From an uncultured Lachnospiraceae bacterium (lineage in GTDB: Bacteria > Bacillota > Clostridia > Lachnospirales > Lachnospiraceae): 49,371 nt of DNA. A program made the translations under genes and the position numbers. The notes beneath the pieces are model-generated. The model was not told where the DNA came from, ran no database searches, and saw nothing but the letters and a program-made list of their open reading frames with translations. Below are positions 1 to 6,957 of the stretch, in pieces; positions within the stretch are counted from its first letter, which is position 1, and every line of letters starts with the position of its first letter. Location: the NCBI GenBank assembly GCA_900314085.1, contig OMTX01000027.1:1-49371 (forward strand). Reading direction: 5' to 3'.

Positions 1-55
1 CAATCACGGGAACCAGCCAGACCAGCATTCGGGAACGGATACTCTTAAACCCCAT
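1..55 (-). CDS. N-terminus of a membrane protein, possibly a methyl-accepting chemotaxis protein (partial, runs off the left edge)
   Basis: Only the first 18 codons are in the window. The ATG (complement of 53-55) has a Shine-Dalgarno AAGGAG eight bases upstream. The peptide begins MGFKSIRSRMLVWLVPVI: a short basic stretch (K4, R7, R9) followed by the start of a hydrophobic helix. This basic-then-helix start is typical of chemoreceptors and of some membrane sensor kinases. The reading frame and ribosome-binding site are seen; the chemoreceptor call is inference from a very short peptide, supported loosely by a CheC/FliY-type phosphatase 6 kb away. Confidence 0.45.
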   Translation of the reverse strand, partial: MGFKSIRSRMLVWLVPVI

Positions 56-133
56 TGTCCTCACTCCTTTTTGAAATCCCGAAAAAGTTTTCTCTCCTGG
101 GGCAGCCGGGAACAGGCTTCCTCCAGGCGTCTT

Positions 134-168
134 CAAAAAAAGGCCGGCAGAGAAAATACTGTCGGCCT
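134..168 (-). terminator. Rho-independent terminator downstream of hpf
   Basis: A 10-bp stem with one G-T pair (141-150 with 159-168) around an 8-base A-rich loop is followed, in the minus direction, by a run of seven T. It lies about 160 bases past the hpf stop codon and just upstream of the partial gene at the left edge, so it separates the two transcripts. The spacer 169-327 also holds a small GCTGC-TTC-GCAGC hairpin at 281-293. Confidence 0.75.
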
Positions 169-327
169 CTTTGTCCCGGTAAAATCCTACCCCTCAGTAT
201 AAACGGCAGGATACTTGAATTCAATTAAAAATTTGTAAAGTTTATGTATTGAAAAGTGACTTGATCGCCACGCAGGGCTCGCTGCTTCGCAGCTCCCACC
301 TTGCCTCCTAATCGACCGCTCCTGTGA

Positions 328-903
328 TCAGAATTCAGGCTCAATCAGGCCATAGGTATTAGCCTTCTTGCGTTTGTAGACGACATTGACCTCGTCTGTC
401 TCCGCATTGCGGAAGACAAAGAAGCTGTGGCCGAGAAGCTCCATCTCGATGCAGGCGTCCTCCGGATACATGGGCTTTAAGCCGAAGTGCTTGGTCCGGG
501 TGATGCGGATATCGCCGGATACAATGTCGGCATCGTCCTCCTCAGGCTCGTTCCCGCTATCCATGAATTCGCTGCTGAAGTAAGCAACGTCGTCTTCATC
601 GCGGGGGCCGTTCTGAGCCTTGTCGATGATCCGCGTCCGGTAGCGGCGGAGCTGGCGCTCAATGACTTCCTCGACTTCATTGATGCTCGTGTACATATCG
701 TCGGAAGATTCCTCGGCCCGGATGGTGTGTCCCTTGACCGGAATCGTAACCTCGATTTTCTGCATGTCATGCTCGACGGAGAGGGTGACAACAGCCCTCG
801 TATCCGGCGTGAAAAAGCGGTCGAGCTTTGAAAGCTTTGCCGTAACGGCCTCCTTGAGTCCGTCCGTCAGTTCAATGCCGCGTCCTGTAATCGATAATTT
901 CAT
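328..903 (-). CDS. hpf: Long-form ribosome hibernation promoting factor (HPF/YfiA/RaiA family)
   Basis: The protein binds the ribosome decoding region when growth slows and, in the long form, joins two 70S ribosomes into an inactive 100S dimer. It has 191 residues. The N-terminal domain (about 1-100) starts MKLSITGRGIELTDGLKEAV and continues with the HTIRAEESSDDMYTSINEV helix typical of the family. The C-terminal dimerisation domain (about 130-191) contains RTKHFGLKPM, ELLGHSFFVFRN and the ending KANTYGLIEPEF. Length fits the long form of Gram-positive bacteria. The ATG at 903 has a strong AAAGGAGG site ten bases upstream. It is monocistronic, with a terminator at 134-168. Confidence 0.97.
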   Translation of the reverse strand: MKLSITGRGIELTDGLKEAVTAKLSKLDRFFTPDTRAVVTLSVEHDMQKIEVTIPVKGHTIRAEESSDDMYTSINEVEEVIERQLRRYRTRIIDKAQNGPRDEDDVAYFSSEFMDSGNEPEEDDADIVSGDIRITRTKHFGLKPMYPEDACIEMELLGHSFFVFRNAETDEVNVVYKRKKANTYGLIEPEF

Positions 904-1219
904 AGTCCGTTCCTCCTTTCAGCTGCGCCGCGCCTCAAATATGGTATGATAGGTCACGTCAGCTGCCGGATCTTTCCGTCAGCGAAGCGGGTTTTCGTCT
1001 CCCGTTCCCGGAGCATTCCGCCGGGGAAGCGGGGCTTTCGTCTTCCGTTCCCGGAGCGGTCTGAACCGGCGTCCTACATGCGCGCCACAGGTTGCAGAGA
1101 TTTCATCGGCTGCCTCCCGGACTGAAAAAAGGAATGCAGCCGGTGCGGCGGGATTATCCCCGCCCGGTTACTGTTTAGTAAATTATAACATTTCACCCTG
1201 TAAAAAGGAAAAACTTTTT
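904..1219. other. Divergent intergenic region between hpf and the SDR gene, with a short tandem duplication
   Basis: No gene is seen in these 316 bases. They carry the hpf leader and an imperfect tandem duplication: 984-1014 and 1026-1057 share the pattern AAGCGGG, TTTCGTCT, CCGTTCCCGGAGC with a period of about 42 bases. The last 50 bases before the SDR gene are AT-rich, with a possible -10 box around 1184-1190. No convincing -35 box was found for either gene. Confidence 0.5.
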
Positions 1220-2128
1220 ATGAAAAATGACAAAAATAATATAAAAGACCCGGCTGCTGCGAATCGCGAGTCATATGTGCAGCAGGAAAGCCTTGACGCA
1301 GTGAAAAGCCGCCCGGAAAATCTGAACAGCACTGTCATCGTCACCGGGGCGTCCCGCGGAATCGGGCGGGCGGCGGCGCTGACGCTTGCCGATGGCTGCC
1401 GCGGGACTGCGCCCCGGCTGTTGAATGCAGAAAACGTTTTGCCTGAAAATGCAGAGAATCAACCGGTCCGCGCCATCGCCATCTGCGCTGACCGCGACAG
1501 AGAAGGGCTCGAAGAAACCGCCGGGCTCATACGGCAGAAGAATCCGGATTGCCGTGTATTTTCCTATCTCGGCGATGTCGCAGATGAAGCCTTTGTAAAC
1601 CATATGGTTTCCGATTTTGAGAAAAAAACCGGCAGGCCCGTTTATGTCCTCGTAAACAACGCCGGCATCTCCATCGTCGGCCTCGTGCAGGATCTCTCCC
1701 TTTCAGACTGGCACCGCATCATGGACGTAAACCTGACAAGCGTCTTTCTCCTGAGCCGGGCCGTCATCCCCGGAATGGTGCATGCGAAAGCCGGACACAT
1801 CATCAATATCTCATCCATGTGGGGCCGGGCCGGCGCCTCGTGCGAAGCCGCCTACTCCGCGACGAAGGGCGGCGTCATCGCCTTCACGCAGGCGCTCGCG
1901 AAGGAGCTCGCGCCGTCCGGCATCTCCGTCAACGCCATAGCCCCCGGCTGCGTTGACACGGCCATGAACGGCCACCTCTCTGCAGGGGAGAAGGCCGCTC
2001 TCGCAGAAGAAATCCCCGCCGGCCGCTTTGCCTCACCGGAGGAAATCGCAGCCATTATTGCGGCGGTCGCCCAGGCTCCCGCCTACATGACCGGCCAGGT
2101 CGTCGGCGTCGACGGGGGATATATCTGA
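1220..2128 (+). CDS. Short-chain dehydrogenase/reductase, FabG-like
   Basis: A classical SDR oxidoreductase using NAD(P)(H). Features in order: Rossmann motif VTGASRGIG (near residue 41), NNAG (near 148), the catalytic Ser in NISSMWG, the YSATK catalytic Tyr/Lys pair, and the C-terminal cofactor-loop ending GQVVGVDGGYI. These match 3-oxoacyl-ACP reductase, but many SDRs share them, so the substrate is not known. At 302 residues it is longer than FabG (about 245). The excess is a 36-residue hydrophilic N-terminal extension and an insertion after the first helix (LADGCRGTAPRLLNAEN). A weak AAGGAA site precedes the ATG. There are no fatty-acid genes nearby; it converges on murI. Confidence 0.85.
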   Translation: MKNDKNNIKDPAAANRESYVQQESLDAVKSRPENLNSTVIVTGASRGIGRAAALTLADGCRGTAPRLLNAENVLPENAENQPVRAIAICADRDREGLEETAGLIRQKNPDCRVFSYLGDVADEAFVNHMVSDFEKKTGRPVYVLVNNAGISIVGLVQDLSLSDWHRIMDVNLTSVFLLSRAVIPGMVHAKAGHIINISSMWGRAGASCEAAYSATKGGVIAFTQALAKELAPSGISVNAIAPGCVDTAMNGHLSAGEKAALAEEIPAGRFASPEEIAAIIAAVAQAPAYMTGQVVGVDGGYI

Positions 2129-2145
2129 AGGCCAGGGCTCTCAAA

Positions 2146-2413
2146 TAGGGGACAAATGCAAAATTCCCGGCTATAGTTCCACTTTCCCGCCCCCGCGGAG
2201 CGGAGATGCTTCTCCCATAGGGGACAAATGCAAAACTCCCGGCTATAGTTCCACTTTCCCGCCCCCACGGAGTAAACAAGCTTCTCCCATAGGGGACAAA
2301 TGCAATAATCCCGCCCTATATTTCCATCCCCAAAACCGCGTGGCACGCATTGCGTGTCACGCATCCCATTATGTAGGGGACAAATGCAAAACTCCTGCCA
2401 ATAGTTCCATTTT
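2146..2413. repeat. 72-bp tandem repeat, four copies (two full, two degraded)
   Basis: Copies start at 2146, 2218, 2290 and 2374 with TAGGGGACAAATGCAA, followed by a TCCCGGCTATAGTTCCA-like block. Copies 1 and 2 are 72 bp and nearly identical except in the variable tail. Copy 3 diverges after the first 20 bases and carries an extra palindromic insert around an 11-bp palindrome at 2345-2355. Copy 4 is short. The array fills the gap between the convergent SDR and murI genes. No long open frame with a ribosome site supports a gene here. Confidence 0.85.
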
Positions 2414-2423
2414 GACCTGATAT

Positions 2424-2477
2424 CTTAAAAAAAGGAGGGGCGAGAGATACGCAGCGCGTATCTCTCGCCCCTCCTTT
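2424..2477 (-). terminator. Strong rho-independent terminator of murI
   Basis: A perfect 22-bp inverted repeat (2431-2452 with 2456-2477) with a 3-base loop AGC is followed in the minus direction by an unbroken T run (2427-2433). It begins directly at the murI stop codon (2477-2479), so the hairpin base overlaps the end of the gene. Confidence 0.93.
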
Positions 2478-3505
2478 CACTTCATCAGCTTCCTGCAGAG
2501 AGCAATCCGCTCCTCTCCTGCCTCGCCGGGCAGGGAACTCTCAAAAATCACGTGCCCATCCAGCCATGCATCGTCAATGTTTACGTACGCATTGCGTGCT
2601 ATATTAGGCCCTCTTCTTTCACGCTCACTGCTTTCATCCGCGCAGCCGCCCGCGCTCTCACCTGCTGCCTGTCCGGCAGCTGACGCATCCCTCAGCAGCC
2701 CTGCATCAGACAGCAGCCGCTTCAGATTCTTTGCCGTTCCGTAGCCGCCGTCGTATACGGCGCTGTCCGACAGGGACAGCGCCCGGGCAATGGGCCCCCG
2801 CAAAAAGGGATAGTGGGTGCAGCCGAGGACAACGGCATCGACCTCTCCTGCATACTGCCCGATCAGGCTCTTCACAAAGGCGTCCGTTTCAGGCGAATCC
2901 AGATTGCCGCTCTCCGCATATTCCATCAGACCGGGGCAGCCGAGGGGGATGACGTCACACATCTCTTCATAACGCTTCAGGAGCGCATGAAACTTCTCCT
3001 CTTTGATGGTCAGCGGCGTCGCAAGGACAAGCACCCGACGGCGTTTCCCTTCCTGTCCGCTTCCGACGGCCGCGTATCGTCCCGCACACATTGCGTCCTG
3101 GCTTTTTTCAATCGACGTCCTGACAGCTTCCTGCTGCACGCCCAATGCTGCCGGCTTCAGCGCAGGCTCTATTCCCACAATGATACGGCCGGGGTAAAGA
3201 GACCGCATGACCTTCACCGCCGCCGTAGTTGCCGTATTGCAGGCAATGACAAAGGCCTTGGGGTGATAGCGCCGGTCAGCGTCGGCAACGGCAGCAAGCG
3301 TCAGCTCCCGCACCGCCTCTGTCGTCTTCATGCCATAGGGGGCGTTGGCGCTGTCTCCGAAGAAGACAAAACGCTCCTGCGGCAGCAGCCTGGCTGCCTC
3401 CCGCAGGACGGAAATGCCGCCGACACCGGAATCCATGCACCAGACGGGAGCATTCTTGTCCGGTGTGCCGCCTTTATTTTTCTCTTCAAATTCTCTGGTA
3501 ATCAT
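2477..3505 (-). CDS. murI: Glutamate racemase
   Basis: Interconverts L- and D-glutamate in the cytoplasm to supply D-Glu for peptidoglycan. Catalytic motifs are present: DSGVGG near the N-terminus, GDSANAPYG, the first catalytic Cys in ACNTATTA, and the second in GCTHYPFL. The protein has 342 residues against roughly 265 for the family. The excess is a 22-residue N-terminal tail, an insertion after the first Cys region (around QEAVRTSIEKSQDA), and a C-terminal extension rich in Gly, Ser and Glu. No Shine-Dalgarno is visible before the ATG at 3505, so the start is uncertain. A minus-strand TATAAT lies at 3584-3589. It converges on the SDR gene. Confidence 0.93.
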   Translation of the reverse strand: MITREFEEKNKGGTPDKNAPVWCMDSGVGGISVLREAARLLPQERFVFFGDSANAPYGMKTTEAVRELTLAAVADADRRYHPKAFVIACNTATTAAVKVMRSLYPGRIIVGIEPALKPAALGVQQEAVRTSIEKSQDAMCAGRYAAVGSGQEGKRRRVLVLATPLTIKEEKFHALLKRYEEMCDVIPLGCPGLMEYAESGNLDSPETDAFVKSLIGQYAGEVDAVVLGCTHYPFLRGPIARALSLSDSAVYDGGYGTAKNLKRLLSDAGLLRDASAAGQAAGESAGGCADESSERERRGPNIARNAYVNIDDAWLDGHVIFESSLPGEAGEERIALCRKLMK

Positions 3506-3641
3506 ATACTTGAAAAATCACGTCCATCCAGGAGCCTGTCTTTTGAAAGGCACAATTTTTCAGGACTCCTCGGGCCACGCTGCATTATAGCATTATCTTC
3601 CCAAAGAAAAAACCTCCGGCCGTCCGGGCTTCCCGATTCAA

Positions 3642-3670
3642 TTGTATTCAGCTGTCTTTTGTGCGATAAT
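3642..3670 (+). promoter_or_regulatory. Promoter giving a leaderless transcript for the GGDEF gene
   Basis: TTGTAT (3642-3647), a 17-bp spacer and GATAAT (3665-3670). The -10 box ends six bases before the ATG at 3677, so the expected start point falls at or next to the A of the start codon. No Shine-Dalgarno exists upstream of that ATG. Confidence 0.6.
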
Positions 3671-3676
3671 TGCCCT

Positions 3677-5431
3677 ATGTCTGAAACAGAGCCAAATGGA
3701 AACGAATTGAAGAAGCGCCGCAGCGCCTTTCGCCGGCGGAAACCGCTCAGAAATGAATCGGACCGGGGGCACTTTGCCCATTCTTTCGTCTTTGTCAGTG
3801 TATTCCTGGCTGCCCTGTTCTGTATTCTGTTCGTTCTGGCATTCCCCAGGTTTCCCCAGATTCTGCTGGATGACCGCATTTCAACAGAACTCTATCACAT
3901 AGATGGCAGCGTGGAGCGCTTTTCAAACAATATGTTTACTCCGCCCGAAAAGGGAGCCCGCCTGGTCTTCACCATCCGTCTTCCGGAAGAAGGAGAGGAA
4001 AGCATTGAAAATCCTGCGCTTTGCTTTGCCAACTACAATTCCGTCATCCATATTACATACAATGGAAAATCCATATACTCTCACGGAGACGACATGAAGA
4101 GAGGGCGGCTGACCGGCCATACCATCGTCCGCGTTGTCCTGCCGGAAAATGCATCCGGAAACGTAGTGGTGGAGATGATCCAGGGCGAACCTTATACGAC
4201 TTCCTTCCTGCGGAAAGTGAAGCTCCTGCCTGCCCAGTACGCCTGGCTCTATCCCCTGTCGGATCCGGCGTCAGTCGTGGATTTTGCCCTCTTCGTCTGT
4301 GCCGTCATCGCTGCCATTTTCGTTTTCGGAATGAATATGATTCTGAGCGCCTCGAGGGATTGGAACCGCAGGCTTCGTGATATCGCCTTCACAGTCTTTT
4401 CCCTGGCGCTCATTCTCTGGGCAATGACTTACGAAGGCTGCATTTTTTTCCTGGCATCCGACCGATACTTTTTCCCGAATCTGGAATACATTTCCCTCTA
4501 TATCCTTTCCATTGCATTCACCGCTTACGTCAGGCGGGGAGCATCCGGACTGGCCCGGAAAATCAGTCTCTTCTTTGAGATTGCCTGTATCGGCCTCAGT
4601 GCGCTCATTCTGATTCTTGAGATTTTTGCCCCTGCCACAAATCCGCTGACTTCCCTGCTCTTTGTCTGGACTGCCCTGGTCCTGCCGTTCGGCGTTTTTT
4701 TCTTCATCATTACTTTCCGCGACCACAGCCGGGAACACCGGTTCATGCGAATCGGCCTTGCCATTACGATTGCCGGCGGGCTTCTCGAGGTCCTTCGGAT
4801 AAACGTCGAGCGGACCGGTCTTGCAACGGGAGCCCTTGCCAGAGAGATCATGCAGGTACGTATGACAGCCTATATCGTGCTGGCGCTTGAGATCACCCTG
4901 ATGGCAGACAACGTCCGGCAGAGCTTCAAGGCTTTCCGGCACCAGATTGAGCTTTACCACCTGCGGGACGTTGCCCTGCGGGATACCCTCACCGGCCTGC
5001 GCAACCGGAGAGCTTTTGAAGAAGGCGAAAAGGCCCTGCTTGCGACAGATGAAACCTATACCATTGCCTTTCTGGATGCCGACGGCCTGAAAAAACAGAA
5101 CGATACCTACGGACATGATGCAGGCGACGCCATGCTCCAGGCGATCGGAATGTCCATTGACAACGCCTGTGTGACGACGGGCTGCCGGAGCTACCGGATT
5201 GGCGGTGACGAATTCGTAATCACCAGCCCTTATCGCGAACGTGTCGATCGCGCGACAGACATCGTAAATCACCTGCTTGAAAGCACTTCGGATCCGGGCG
5301 GAAAGCCCTATACGGTTTCTGTCGGGATTGCAGAGCACCAATCGCCGGCAGACGGCGACGTGGACAGCCTCCTGCGAACCGCAGACGAGCTCATGTACGC
5401 CGAAAAGCAGAAGCACCACCGGACGAGATAG
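3677..5431 (+). CDS. Membrane-bound diguanylate cyclase (GGDEF) with extracytoplasmic sensor
   Basis: 584 residues from the ATG at 3677 (MSETEPNGNEL). A basic N-terminus is followed by one membrane helix (about 38-60), an extracytoplasmic beta-rich domain to about residue 185, then about seven or eight hydrophobic helices (about 195-420), resembling a 7TMR-DISM arrangement. A GGDEF domain follows, with DTLTGLRNRRAF, FLDADGLKKQNDTYGHDAGD and an intact GGDEF active site (near 515). No RxxD product-inhibition site precedes it. It should make c-di-GMP in response to an external signal. The frame is open much further upstream, but that part is antisense to murI and is not coding. The start has no ribosome site; see the promoter 3642-3670. 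Confidence 0.9.
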   Translation: MSETEPNGNELKKRRSAFRRRKPLRNESDRGHFAHSFVFVSVFLAALFCILFVLAFPRFPQILLDDRISTELYHIDGSVERFSNNMFTPPEKGARLVFTIRLPEEGEESIENPALCFANYNSVIHITYNGKSIYSHGDDMKRGRLTGHTIVRVVLPENASGNVVVEMIQGEPYTTSFLRKVKLLPAQYAWLYPLSDPASVVDFALFVCAVIAAIFVFGMNMILSASRDWNRRLRDIAFTVFSLALILWAMTYEGCIFFLASDRYFFPNLEYISLYILSIAFTAYVRRGASGLARKISLFFEIACIGLSALILILEIFAPATNPLTSLLFVWTALVLPFGVFFFIITFRDHSREHRFMRIGLAITIAGGLLEVLRINVERTGLATGALAREIMQVRMTAYIVLALEITLMADNVRQSFKAFRHQIELYHLRDVALRDTLTGLRNRRAFEEGEKALLATDETYTIAFLDADGLKKQNDTYGHDAGDAMLQAIGMSIDNACVTTGCRSYRIGGDEFVITSPYRERVDRATDIVNHLLESTSDPGGKPYTVSVGIAEHQSPADGDVDSLLRTADELMYAEKQKHHRTR

Positions 5432-5512
5432 CAACACGACTGCCTGCAGTCACCGGAGTGGCGCCTTCCCATGCAATCCTGTACGTAAGCTGCCTTGGCC
5501 CGCAGCCAAGCA

Positions 5513-5545
5513 AAAACCCTCCGGCGCTTTCCGCCGGAGGGTTTT
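5513..5545. terminator. Bidirectional terminator between the GGDEF gene and the HU gene
   Basis: A 10-bp GC stem (5517-5526 with 5532-5541), extended to 14 bp by flanking A/T runs, with loop CTTTC. TTTT follows on the plus strand and TTTTT on the minus strand, so it can end both convergent transcripts. Confidence 0.92.
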
Positions 5546-5587
5546 CTATCGGGCTTTTCACAAAGACCGCTTTTTCAGGAAATATGA

Positions 5588-5860
5588 TCAGTTCAGGGCA
5601 TCCTTCAGAGCCTTGCCGGCCTTGAACTTGGGTGCTGTAGAAGCCTTGATCTTGATGGCAGCGCCGGTCTGGGGATTGCGGCCTGTGCGGGCAGCGCGCT
5701 TTGCTGTCTCGAATGTGCCGAAGCCGATCAGGGTAACCTTGTCGCCCTTCTTCAGCGTCTTTGTAACGACAGCCGTGTATGCGTCGACAGCTGCAGCTGC
5801 GTCCTTCTTGGAAAGACCTGCTTCTTTTGCAATAGCTTCTACGAATTCTGCTTTGTTCAT
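5588..5860 (-). CDS. hup: Histone-like DNA-binding protein HU
   Basis: A small basic nucleoid protein that binds and bends DNA as a dimer. It has 90 residues, the family's usual length. It starts MNKAEFVEAIAKEAGLSKKD, continues with GDKVTLIGFGTFETAKRAAR and RNPQTGAAIKIKASTAPKFK (the DNA-embracing arm), and ends AGKALKDALN. The ATG at 5860 has an AAAGGAG site; the open frame further upstream has no such site. A single-gene transcript is likely, from the promoter at 5940-5968 to the terminator at 5513-5545. Confidence 0.97.
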   Translation of the reverse strand: MNKAEFVEAIAKEAGLSKKDAAAAVDAYTAVVTKTLKKGDKVTLIGFGTFETAKRAARTGRNPQTGAAIKIKASTAPKFKAGKALKDALN

Positions 5861-5939
5861 GAGTGTTTCTCCTTTGATTTTTCTGCCCCCTGTCTTGTCG
5901 GGGCTGTATTTGCCTCCGGCCTCCCCGGAAACAAAAGTC

Positions 5940-5968
5940 ATTCTAGTACACTATCAGCCCTCCTGCAA
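5940..5968 (-). promoter_or_regulatory. Promoter of the HU gene
   Basis: On the minus strand: TTGCAG (complement of 5963-5968), 17-bp spacer, TAGAAT (complement of 5940-5945). It gives a leader of about 70 bases before the HU ATG. Confidence 0.65.
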
Positions 5969-6121
5969 GGAAAACCCTGTAATATCGCGGATTTTTGTGC
6001 AAACCGTCCAAGGAAGCAGGCCGAATCTTGGACGATTTCACAGAAAACAGGCTGCCCCAGCTCCATATTCAACCTGTTTTCATCCTGCTTTCCCGCAGGC
6101 TGCTCCACTTCCGTCTGTTTT

Positions 6122-6766
6122 CTATTTCTGCTTTGCCTTTCTTGCCTCTTCATCCTTCTTCATCTGCGACATAAAGATGTCAATGAGGTTCTGGGCAAAG
6201 GTCAGGCGGTAGAGCTGAATCATCGTCGAATCGATGAGGTCGCCAACCTTGAGGCGGAAGGTTACCTTTACCATATCCTTGTCCGGCGTCGCAAAAATAT
6301 TCTCGAAAATCTTGATGGACTCGACGTCGACGGTATCCGTCTCCGGCGGGGTGATGTCGACAGCCCGGCCCAGCATGACGGAAAGCGAGGTCGCCGCATT
6401 TCCCATCATCTGGTTCATGGCCTCGGAAATGGCGGAAAGCTGCAGGTCGGAAACCTCGCCGGAAGTGTTCGTGCCGTCGCCGCCCATCATGAGATCCGTC
6501 ATAGTCATGACGTCAGCAGGCTTCAGGAGAAGGATATCGCCCCCCTCAAGCCCCTTCGAATAGTTGATGTGGACAAGGATGCACTGGCGCTCGTAGTCGT
6601 CAAGGGCCTGACTGCGGTTGATGACCTCAATCTTCGGCAGGTCAATCGTCACTTTTTTGTTCTGCAGGAGGGCCGAGAGCGCCGTTGTCGACGAGCCCAT
6701 GCTGATATTGGAAAGTTCCCCGAGGGCATCGATTTCTTCTGCTGTAAGTACGTCCTGTTCTGCCAT
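6122..6766 (-). CDS. CheC/FliY-type CheY-P phosphatase domain protein
   Basis: CheC-family proteins dephosphorylate CheY-P, often at the flagellar switch. The 214-residue protein has two copies of the CheC active-site pattern (D/S)xxxExxN: DALGELSN near residue 15 and SAISEAMN near 115, each followed about 22 residues later by Pro. The sequence around the first motif (SNISMGSSTTALSALL) resembles the FliY CheC region more than free CheC. However, there is no FliM-binding peptide before it and no SpoA/FliN domain after it; the protein ends in a Lys-rich tail. The ATG at 6766 has an AAGGGTGG site; a GTG three codons earlier is less likely. No flagellar genes adjoin it. Confidence 0.85.
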   Translation of the reverse strand: MAEQDVLTAEEIDALGELSNISMGSSTTALSALLQNKKVTIDLPKIEVINRSQALDDYERQCILVHINYSKGLEGGDILLLKPADVMTMTDLMMGGDGTNTSGEVSDLQLSAISEAMNQMMGNAATSLSVMLGRAVDITPPETDTVDVESIKIFENIFATPDKDMVKVTFRLKVGDLIDSTMIQLYRLTFAQNLIDIFMSQMKKDEEARKAKQK

Positions 6767-6795
6767 AGCCGCCACCCTTTCCGCGCCACCAGGCC

Positions 6796-6816
6796 GCTTT
6801 ATGACTAATATAAAGC
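6796..6816. repeat. Short palindromic repeat, copy 1
   Basis: A GCTTTAT/ATAAAGC inverted repeat with loop GACTAAT, about 30 bases upstream of the CheC-like gene. Its 19 bases from 6798 to 6816 recur exactly at 46684-46702. Confidence 0.7.
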
Positions 6817-6957
6817 CCCGCCTGTGAAATCTGTTTCACTGATGCAGTTTATTTTACCGTCGCCTGCCGGAGAAGTAAAGCACCCATGCGCGTTGCCTGC
6901 ATATACACGCATTGCGTATCCATTTTCAAATATCGTACGATTCGCGCAGCCGTTTCC

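Noticed and set aside
2055..2364. Small minus-strand frames with repeated CICPLWE peptides
   Set aside because: They are translations of the 72-bp tandem repeat; they lack a ribosome site and change frame between copies.
2813..3676. N-terminal extension of the GGDEF protein through 3676
   Set aside because: The frame is open but runs antisense to murI, has no family features, and a better start with promoter is at 3677.
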